Source of the DNA: Nitrosospira sp. NpAV
GTDB lineage: Bacteria; Pseudomonadota; Gammaproteobacteria; Burkholderiales; Nitrosomonadaceae
Direction: 5' to 3'
Assembly (NCBI RefSeq): GCF_000832065.1
Contig: NZ_JXQM01000020.1
Location: forward strand, 1-57,523
Length of the DNA: 57,523 bases
Shown piece by piece: positions 17,621 to 25,700 of the stretch; position 1 is the first letter of the stretch, and the number at the start of each line of letters is the position of its first letter. The notes under the pieces were generated by a model. It did not search any database. It saw only the letters and a list, made by a program, of their open reading frames with translations, and was not told where the DNA came from. Made by a program: the position numbers and the translations under genes.

Positions 17621-19453
17621 GTGAATAGCCAAATACTAAAAAACAAGTTTAGACCCGAATCGATTTCAAGCGAATTTCGGGAGATGTTTACATTTGCATC
17701 GGATGCCACAAGACGTCAGCATACAAATGGAGTTATATCATCCAAAGAATATGTAAGAGAGTTTTACAACTGGATTAAGCCGAAGGATGCGCGAAATAAC
17801 GAGACATTCAGGGCATTAATTGAAAAAGTAACGGGGAGCAGCTACTCCACATTTGGACATTGGCAATCCGACGGATCGCCCAATATCAAGGAAAAGGCAT
17901 CGCTCTGCTTCGGCGCATCGGCGCAATTCCACGACACTCATATTGAAGAACATTTCGCCAGATTTTTATATTTCTGGAATTCTTACCGAGAAGAAAATCC
18001 CGTACAACCAGATTTTTGGGAATACGAAACCAAAAGGAAAAAATTATGGGCGAAATATCGCCTGATTCCCAATGAACAGCATCCTTTCGCAGCACAACTA
18101 CAACGCCATCTTTATTCAGCGGGCTTCGAGCATAAAAAGACGTTCGATGACATCAAGAATTTTATCGATACTCATTCTTCAGGTTACGTAACGATTGAAG
18201 GAAAAACCGATACAGAAAAAAGCTCGTTAACCGCTTATACGGCAATAACACTCTACGAGAGCGGCCAATATCAGTGCATATGGCATTTCAACGAAATGGG
18301 ATCAGGTCACAACAAAAGTGCAGATTTGCTTCGTACCCTCTTTTCCCAACTCAGAGACATGTATGCATGTCTCGACGACGATAAGTTTAATCTCGAATAT
18401 AAGCAGGTGTTGAATTCTGATTCCGGATATGGCGGGTTCTATCGGACCGTTTTCGATCAACTTGCCTACGATAGAAAATTCCAGAATAGCAAGCTAGTTA
18501 TTTTTGTTGACGCCCTAGACGAAGTCAGTCGGTTCGACCTATGTCGGCAAGAATCAATAAACACATTATTTATACCGCAGGGTTTAATTAAGAATACGTT
18601 TGTTATTGTTACATCGAAAAACTTTACACGAGAAACGTATATTGGAAACAAGCTAGAAATTAACCTTTCTCAGATTAAATCGTATGAAACAAATAAACAA
18701 AGCGTAACAGGAAATAATTGCGAGCTTGGGCATGTCGAAGATGAAAAGAAATGGCAAGATCCTTACAGTTTCGACTGGTTTGGGTTCGCAAGCAGGAAGA
18801 AAGAATTCAAACGGCTTAATCAATTTATTAATCATGATGATCAATTCAAGATTTGGGCTATTTCTGGTCCTGCGGGGGCGGGGAAAACTTGGCTTGCTCA
18901 TCAATGGGCTGTCCATTCATCCGCATTAAAGGGCTGGAATCGCGTCCCGCCTCAAGAAAATCGCAGCGAACTAAAGGAATGGCTTAAATGGCCGGATAAA
19001 CCGACACTAATCATCATCGAGTGCAGGTACGATTTTGATGAGGTGACTTCTAAACTGCTGAAGTATTGCTTAGAGTCTAGAGTGTCCAAGGTAAGATTAC
19101 TTGTTATCGACCGTGTATTTTCAGTACCGTTGCATAGCGATAAGCGCTGGAAATTTTCTAGTGATGCTTCAAGTTTGAATTGCACTGAAACATATTTTTT
19201 TGCCAAAAAGCCGCTTGATTTACGACAAACGGACGATCAGGAAGAGATCATTAAAGAAATAATTGCTCGCCATGCCAACATAAAAAATGTAGAAAGCCCA
19301 CAAATCAATGAAGCTCACGACTATCTTCTAAATATGAAAGGGGCATATTATCCCCTTTATGCAGTACTTGTCGGTGAAGCGATCAGGGATAAAAGGCCTT
19401 ATCGATTGCTAAAGAGAAAAGACGTTGCGATATTCGAGCTGCTAGATGAATAA
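17621..19453 (+). CDS. Large protein with two P-loop NTPase-like modules (NACHT/STAND-like)
   Basis: A 610-aa protein with a possible GTG start at 17621 and a poor ribosome site. The first 170 residues are of unknown fold. A first NTPase-like module has a degenerate P-loop (GKTDTEKSS, 194-202) and a Walker B that fits the NACHT pattern, VIFVDALDEV at 293-302. A second module has a good P-loop, GPAGAGKT, at 416-423 and a hydrophobic LIIIE strand at 463-467. It ends soon after, so no long sensor repeat follows. The gene is AT-rich compared with the backbone. Its place in cargo next to other defence-type genes suggests an anti-phage role, which is inference. No catalytic effector domain is recognised. 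Confidence 0.7.
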   Translation: MNSQILKNKFRPESISSEFREMFTFASDATRRQHTNGVISSKEYVREFYNWIKPKDARNNETFRALIEKVTGSSYSTFGHWQSDGSPNIKEKASLCFGASAQFHDTHIEEHFARFLYFWNSYREENPVQPDFWEYETKRKKLWAKYRLIPNEQHPFAAQLQRHLYSAGFEHKKTFDDIKNFIDTHSSGYVTIEGKTDTEKSSLTAYTAITLYESGQYQCIWHFNEMGSGHNKSADLLRTLFSQLRDMYACLDDDKFNLEYKQVLNSDSGYGGFYRTVFDQLAYDRKFQNSKLVIFVDALDEVSRFDLCRQESINTLFIPQGLIKNTFVIVTSKNFTRETYIGNKLEINLSQIKSYETNKQSVTGNNCELGHVEDEKKWQDPYSFDWFGFASRKKEFKRLNQFINHDDQFKIWAISGPAGAGKTWLAHQWAVHSSALKGWNRVPPQENRSELKEWLKWPDKPTLIIIECRYDFDEVTSKLLKYCLESRVSKVRLLVIDRVFSVPLHSDKRWKFSSDASSLNCTETYFFAKKPLDLRQTDDQEEIIKEIIARHANIKNVESPQINEAHDYLLNMKGAYYPLYAVLVGEAIRDKRPYRLLKRKDVAIFELLDE

Positions 19454-19699
19454 ACCCGGTGCAAAAGATTAATCTTGCCGTTATCCCAGTAATTTTAAAC
19501 AATATCAATTAGACATTAAAACTTTTAAACATCCCGTACGTCATATTTCTGGATTTCTATAAATGCTATCGTATCGAAATGGGAAATATTTCCCTATAAA
19601 TTAACTGTTTTTTAACTCATTCCTGTTAGCGTAAAAAGGGCAATTTAAAACAGGTATAACCACCTGTAGTGTCAATAACCGGGGGCAGGAACATGGGGG

Positions 19700-20560
19700 T
19701 TGGTGAGTTCCGAATTACATATCGCGCTTTTTCGGCGGCACGGTTCCTCCATGGAGCCGGTAATGGTTGAGTCGACCGATGCAAAATTGCGGGTTTCAGG
19801 CGGTCTGACAAACACCTTCCTTCATTGCCACACCTGTCTGTCAGACGAAGATTTTGATCGTCTGCGCCGAATGGAATTCACCGAAAGAGAAAACTACATT
19901 CTGAACGGTCAGCTTAGCGGTTCTGTCGCTGGGATTGTCGAGCGCAGTTCAGTATCTAACAGAACTCAATCCAAACAAGCCGAAGAACGTAAATCCAAAG
20001 AAAGCCGGACGGCGCAATTCGTCGAATTGTTTGAGCAAATCCGTGCTTCCATTAAGCAAATGGAAACCGATATTAGAGCATTAGTGGCATCGTTCGAGAA
20101 GCGAGACGGCGACGCATGGCGGGAAAAGCTGGCGCTTGATATTTTAGGGGCGGACGATATTCCACAGCAGCGATCCGGCGAAAACATTAACGCCTATCGC
20201 AAGCGGCTGGAACAGCACCTCATTAACGAAATGCTCACCGCCGATGGCACAATCAAAGATAAATATAAAAACGATGCGAAATACGGCGATTACGCGGAAT
20301 GGGCGCAGAAACAGTTCCATCTCAACAGCGCCCGAGCGGTTGTCGCGGAACTAGATGATGACAACATCGGCCCGCAACGTAAGGAACAGCTCCTCGATGA
20401 AATGAAACAGCGGGGCTATGTACAGGAAATGGTATTTGCTGACCGTATATCGAACAGTCTGGATACGCAGGACTCTGTACGTGACGCCCGCGATGATAGC
20501 CGTGATGCAATACTCTCACAGGGACAATCTCCCAACGCTACCCTGAAGTTTTTATCGTAG
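19700..20560 (+). CDS. Hypothetical coiled-coil protein
   Basis: A 286-aa hydrophilic protein. The frame opens with TTG at 19700, then GTG at 19703; the first ATG is at 19751. The start is therefore uncertain and the protein may be about 269 aa. It has a CHTC pair early on. Residues about 95-150 form a strong coiled coil (RTAQFVELFEQIRASIKQME). The C-terminal part is acidic and helical. Its stop abuts the stop of the convergent 152-aa gene exactly. No function can be assigned. Confidence 0.6.
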   Translation: MVSSELHIALFRRHGSSMEPVMVESTDAKLRVSGGLTNTFLHCHTCLSDEDFDRLRRMEFTERENYILNGQLSGSVAGIVERSSVSNRTQSKQAEERKSKESRTAQFVELFEQIRASIKQMETDIRALVASFEKRDGDAWREKLALDILGADDIPQQRSGENINAYRKRLEQHLINEMLTADGTIKDKYKNDAKYGDYAEWAQKQFHLNSARAVVAELDDDNIGPQRKEQLLDEMKQRGYVQEMVFADRISNSLDTQDSVRDARDDSRDAILSQGQSPNATLKFLS

Positions 20561-21019
20561 CTATTGGAACAGCGGATTCGTGTTGGCCGCCCGTTTGGCA
20601 ATGACGGCTACCTGTTCCCGCACATTGTCTATCAAAAATAATTCAGTCGTTCCGCCACGAATATGAAATGAGATGCCGGTGGCAGGCGCATCGTTTTGTT
20701 CAAAGAAAAACTTGATGTTCGTCATGCCGACCTTTTTAAAATCCCGCGTGAGTACAGTCTTGATTTGATCGTCCGTAATCCCCGGCTGGGTTCCCATAGC
20801 AACTGAAATTCCCACACCATTAGGATGTTTCTCCGACCATTCGCTCCCGGCAACATCCACGCAGGGCTGTTTTCTACAGGCGATATAGTCGTTCTTGGCT
20901 GACAGCAGTGCATCTTGCGCATATCCAACGCCGCCGCCAAATGATACACACAAAACACCCAGAAACATTCCCCAATAACTGAAAAGACGTTTTCTTTTCA
21001 ATATCTTGCTTTGTGACAA
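20561..21019 (-). CDS. Exported hypothetical protein
   Basis: A 152-aa protein with a signal peptide: a basic N-terminus (KILKRKR), a hydrophobic stretch, then a VGYAQ cleavage site. The mature part has two cysteines (ACRKQPC) and a possible beta-rich domain. The start is a TTG at 21019; an ATG 16 codons in would remove the basic part of the signal. The start overlaps the inverted repeat at 21013-21038, so its expression may be controlled by whatever binds there. This is the only minus-strand gene inside the plus-strand cargo. Confidence 0.55.
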   Translation of the reverse strand: MSQSKILKRKRLFSYWGMFLGVLCVSFGGGVGYAQDALLSAKNDYIACRKQPCVDVAGSEWSEKHPNGVGISVAMGTQPGITDDQIKTVLTRDFKKVGMTNIKFFFEQNDAPATGISFHIRGGTTELFLIDNVREQVAVIAKRAANTNPLFQ

Positions 21020-21038
21020 AAAGGGACCATTTTGTCAC
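21013..21038. promoter_or_regulatory. Perfect 9-bp inverted repeat in the resolvase intergenic region
   Basis: GTGACAAAA (21013-21021) and TTTTGTCAC (21030-21038) are perfect reverse complements around the 8-nt spacer AGGGACCA. The repeat covers the start of the exported-protein gene. A related repeat lies at 21139-21160, next to the resolvase gene. Confidence 0.6.
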
Positions 21039-21138
21039 AATTCACATATCTCCTTATGAAAGAAAAGCAGCCCATCTGATGTGTTTTTTCAATGCAATTT
21101 TTCCATTTCTAGTTGACGGGGAGCGGTTATGAAGATAG

Positions 21139-21160
21139 GTCAAAAGGGTCCCCTTTTGTC
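21139..21160. promoter_or_regulatory. Second inverted repeat upstream of the resolvase
   Basis: CAAAAGGG (21141-21148) and CCCTTTTG (21151-21158) pair around TC. The core AAAAGGGNCC resembles AAAAGGGACC at 21019-21028, and AAAGGACCA at 21168-21176 looks like a further half-site. It lies 20-40 bp before the resolvase ATG. Resolvases often bind repeated sites next to their own gene. Confidence 0.55.
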
Positions 21161-21178
21161 TATCGATAAAGGACCAAA

Positions 21179-21838
21179 ATGGATAAGAAGCACAATCGCA
21201 TGCCGGAAGATAAAAGCCGTACCATCGGTTATGCCCGCGTTTCGACAGAGGATCAACATCTCGACCTTCAGATTAATGCCTTGAAGCTGGCAGGGTGCAG
21301 CGCCATCTTTGAGGATCAAGGTATATCAGCCACCGCCAAACGCCGACCCGGTTTCGAGCAGGCTTTATCCAGCTTGCAGGCGGGCGATGTTTTCGTTGTC
21401 TGGAAAATGGACCGCGCCTTTCGCTCCCTTAAAAACGCGTTGAACATTCTGGAGGAGTTTGAGAACCGGGCCATCGAGTTTCGTTGTTTGACCGAGGATA
21501 TCGACACCACCACAGCAATGGGAAAATGCATGTACCAGATACGTCATGCATTCTCCGAACTGGAACGTAACCTCATCCGGGAACGAACCAAGGCCGGGAT
21601 GGAAGCCGCACGGCAACGCGGCGCACATCTGGGCAGACCGAAGAAGCTGTCCCACCCCCAGATTGCCGACATCCGGGGCTTATTACAACGTCATCCCAAT
21701 CTGACCCTTGCGCAGATCGCGGGTCAGTTCGGCGTCTCCACTCGCACGATCTACCGCGCACTATTACAACTTGCTAACACTCAAAAGGGGCTGGCTATAA
21801 ATGCTGGACATACGTCTCAGACTGGAGGCTGCGGTTGA
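21179..21838 (+). CDS. Small serine recombinase (resolvase/invertase family)
   Basis: A 219-aa serine recombinase of the Tn3 resolvase/DNA invertase type. The catalytic domain starts TIGYARVSTEDQ with Ser22 in the active site. The E-helix region is HAFSELERNLIRERTKAGMEAAR, and a C-terminal helix-turn-helix (LAQIAGQFGVSTRTIYRAL) binds DNA. No transposase accompanies it. Its own upstream inverted repeats may be its crossover or operator sites. It could resolve dimers of the excised element or invert a segment. A second ATG at residue 8 is an alternative start. Confidence 0.88.
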   Translation: MDKKHNRMPEDKSRTIGYARVSTEDQHLDLQINALKLAGCSAIFEDQGISATAKRRPGFEQALSSLQAGDVFVVWKMDRAFRSLKNALNILEEFENRAIEFRCLTEDIDTTTAMGKCMYQIRHAFSELERNLIRERTKAGMEAARQRGAHLGRPKKLSHPQIADIRGLLQRHPNLTLAQIAGQFGVSTRTIYRALLQLANTQKGLAINAGHTSQTGGCG

Positions 21839-21909
21839 CGAGTAATGATAGCGCAGCTATGAATTTGCGTATCAGTGAGCGTGCGTTTAGGGTGAACAAT
21901 CAAAAGTAG

Positions 21910-21926
21910 CTGAATAAAAAATTCAG
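21910..21926. terminator. Possible terminator after the resolvase gene
   Basis: CTGAAT (21910-21915) and ATTCAG (21921-21926) form a 6-bp stem around AAAAA, with a T-run 10 bp further on. It is weak and A+T-rich, so the call is tentative. Confidence 0.3.
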
Positions 21927-22036
21927 ATCGAGTCTATTTTTTCGACAACTTAATGTATAGCAATGAATTGGCATTATCGGTCACAGTAACGTCTAGAGAT
22001 TTTCTTGATAACCGTATGGGCAAAGGAATGTAATGA

Positions 22037-22705
22037 ATGCAAAAACGCCTGTTAAATACCCATAACCTTATATCTATTTTTATAATTTTCGCAGCTCTAG
22101 TCTTGGTTTCTTGTCGATCATCAAGCACCGAATTGGTAAGCGTTTCCATTGCTAAAAACGAGCTATCTATTCCTAGAAACTATCTAACTTCTTGGAAAGA
22201 CTCGTCGTCGGCAACGACAGGAAAAATAAACATACAGTTAGCATTGCCAGATTTTGAGCCATTCAACGGAGAAAACGCAGAAAGATTTGAGGTCAAGAAT
22301 CGTCAGTATCTGATCATCAATCTCCACGAAAATCCGGATCAAACCGCGACCTTGTCACCGATTGGCGATTCAAATGATTTGAGCGGCGTGCTCGCGAAGA
22401 AGTTGTTGAATGGCTACTCCGCTGCCGAGGTAACCAGCGCAGGATTACAGAAATATACAAATAACTCTAAAGGGCGACAGCGCACTGATATTTACGTCCG
22501 AACCAAGAACGGAACGCCGATATTGATTGTTGAGTGCAGTCGTGATGGCGACTGGCCAAATCCGCAATGCGAAAGCACAAAGCCTATCTTGAATAAGTTA
22601 ACTCTGTACTACCGCTTTCCAACCTCATTTTTGGAGTCGGCATTGCTCATCGACGAGAAAACCGAGACTTTGATCAAATCGTTTCTGCAAGAAAGAAGGA
22701 AGTGA
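22037..22705 (+). CDS. Lipoprotein encoded immediately upstream of the RTX protein
   Basis: A 222-aa predicted lipoprotein. An N-terminal basic region is followed by a hydrophobic stretch and the lipobox LVSC near residue 26. AAAGGA lies about 8 nt before the ATG. The mature part has no recognised domain and two further cysteines (VECSRDGDWPNPQC). Its TGA overlaps the RTX gene's ATG (TGATG), so the pair is translationally coupled. By position it could be a partner, surface anchor or protective protein for the RTX product; no direct evidence distinguishes these. Confidence 0.75.
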   Translation: MQKRLLNTHNLISIFIIFAALVLVSCRSSSTELVSVSIAKNELSIPRNYLTSWKDSSSATTGKINIQLALPDFEPFNGENAERFEVKNRQYLIINLHENPDQTATLSPIGDSNDLSGVLAKKLLNGYSAAEVTSAGLQKYTNNSKGRQRTDIYVRTKNGTPILIVECSRDGDWPNPQCESTKPILNKLTLYYRFPTSFLESALLIDEKTETLIKSFLQERRK

Positions 22706-25700
22706 TGACGTATGTTCTAACGACAAATCAGCGTGCCGTAATCCAGACACTCGTAGACAATGAGGACTGGTCAACCGCCTATTTCACGCTTGGCGAAATA
22801 TTAGATGTACCAGTTGGCAATAATGACATTGATGTTGGTGTCCAGTGGTGGATACAAATAGCAGGCGATATTAACTCGGATTCTGGCGGATGGGCCTCTG
22901 TTCTTGTTCGCGAGAATACAAAGAGGGCCGGTAATGGAACTATCACTGATCAAGATTTTCAAGATGCATCGGACAAGATCGCCAATGATTTTTTTGACAT
23001 GCTGTTGAATCCGCCTCCCGGAACCACTGCGGGCACAATTCCAACGATAGAACAGATCATAGAAAACGATGTAGTTGGAGCGGTTAATGAACTAGGTCTT
23101 GAGGATGAGGATTGGGCGGGGACGTTGTTAGCATCTGCCTTGTTTGGCTATCCGGCTGTTGAGAACTTTATTGATAGTCCAGCGGATGTAGTAGAACAAG
23201 CTCTGCGCGGACTTCTGACCCTGGAGGACGGACTCGGTCTTCTCGATCGGGTTGAGCCTTTGCTCAATCCAATCCTTGGTCTTCTCGGTCGCACTCCGAG
23301 TGGCGGCAGCGGAATCGGTGGCGGAGTTGAGCCGCTCGTGTTTGATCTTGATGCATCTGGCACGATTGATTTGCTTTCCACGGACGACGGCGTTCATTTT
23401 GATTTTGGCGTTGACAGCTTTGCCGAGAAAGTCGGCTGGGCTGCGTCGACTGACGGCATGTTGGCGATTGATCTCGACTCGTCCGGCTCAATCAACACAG
23501 GCGCAGAACTGTTCGGCTCTGAGGTTCCATTGAGCTATATCACGAATGCAAATTGGGACCAATTTATCAACGAAGAAAACGGTTTTGCCAAGCTTGCAAG
23601 ATATGATCTTGTGGCGAACGGCGGCAACGGTGATGGCGCGATCACTTCTGCCGATGCTGTCTGGTCTGATCTTATCATGTGGCAGGATGCGAACAGTGAC
23701 GGCATTTCCCAGAGCGGAGAAATGCTCACCCTCACCTCTCTTGGCATCACAAGCATTGACGTCAGCAATTATGAGTTGGAGAGTTTCAACGGTTTGTCCA
23801 GCGGCACGCCATTTAGTCGCATCATTGAAGGCAACACGGTAACACATACGGGCAGTTTCACGATGAACGGCAATGCCTACGAAGTGGCCGACGTCTGGTT
23901 CAACAGCCAACTGATAAATACCGTATATACAGAAGATTATGAATTGGATGTGCGTGTGCTCTTCCTGCCCACGGCACACGGTTACGGCATGCTGCCAGAC
24001 CTCCATGTAGCCATGAGCATCAACGAAAACTTGCTTGATGACATGGCAGGTTTTGTAACAGGCAATGACTTCGGCGATCTATTCGGGACGACAGCGCAGG
24101 TCGATGCCGAAAACATAATGCTTGGGTGGGCTGGCATTGACCCGGATAACCTTGCTGTCGATCACAGCAAGCTCGGCTTTTATGGCCACATGAAGGAATA
24201 TCAGTTCCTGAGGAGCTTTACAGGCCAAAACGCGGACGCATATGGAGTGTGGTTCGACTTAAAACCATGGGTGCCGTATGAGTATGACGGTCTGACGGCG
24301 GTTAACGAAGCTTACAAGAACGTTTTGGATGCGTTTACAGCGCGTCTTCTATTCCAGAGTGGCGGCGAAGCGTTATTTGATAGTGGCGTTAGCTACAATC
24401 CCTACACAGACGAATTCGAAGGCGTCTTTGCACTCTCTGAAAATGCTATTACCGATCTGGAGACGGCTGCATCTCTCTCAGGCAATCTTGCGGAGTACTG
24501 GCGAGGAGTTGCCAACTTCATCGAGCACACGATGGGCATATCGGAACTCAGCGGCACGGAAATTGGCTGGCTCGATGATGCCATCGATGGCTCTAGTTCC
24601 GGAGCGCTGGAGTGGACGGACATCACTGCACTTCTTGCCGATCCCATAGCTGTAACGGGGACGAGTGGAAATGACACGATCAGCGGGACTATTCATGATG
24701 ACATCCTAGGTACTACGTCCAGCACCGGGCCTTACTATTCTGGAACGGATGGCAATGACACGCTCAGCGGCGGGGCCGGAAATGATGTCGTCTATGGAGG
24801 CTACGGAGACGATACGCTCGATGGCGGAGAAGGAAACGATATTCTGGATGGTGGCTACGGTAACGACACGTATATTTATAACTATGGCAATGACGTCATT
24901 ATCACTGCTGGATCATCCACTCCCTCGATTGAAACAGACATTATCTTGATGGATGCAGGAATTCTTGAGAGCGATGTGACCATACACTACGAATATATGA
25001 ACCAATTTCAGGTCAACCTGTTTTTAGAGATCGAAGGTCGTGGCACCATCACGATTGCTGTGATCGATACTAACGGATACGGGCCTTATGCATCTTATGT
25101 CGACGAAATACACTTTGCCAGCAGTGCGGTCTGGACCATGGGTCAAGCCCCTGTCTATTTCCATGGAACAGATGCGCTCGATGGCATTAACTCAACAGGT
25201 TTCGAGGGTAACAATATTATCACCGGCTACAACGGAGATGACATCATCCAAGCAGGCTCCGGAGACGACACGCTCGATGGGAGCGGCGGAAATGACGATC
25301 TGCGCGGCGAAGCTGGCAATGATATCTATATAGTCAGCGCAGGTGGCGACGTGATCCGTGAAACAGGAAACGATGCTGGCGATATCATTATGCTTCCAGA
25401 TGGCTTTGATCTTGGTGACGTAACTTTTTACAAGGTTGAAGCTGGTGGTACATACGGGATGTACGACGATATGAAAGTTGACGTAGAGGGTCTTGGCTCT
25501 TTCACCATCTTGAACTCTTTTGGGTGGAGCGGAACAACTGGGAATGTCGAAATATTGAAAGAGTTCGCTGGAACTCAAATTAATCTGCTTTCACAGGTTT
25601 TTACCACCATCGGCACCAGTGGAAACGATTATTTTCAAGGCACCTCTAACTATTGGGGCCAGCCAAACGACGTATATCTATTTGGAACCGGCCAAGATGA

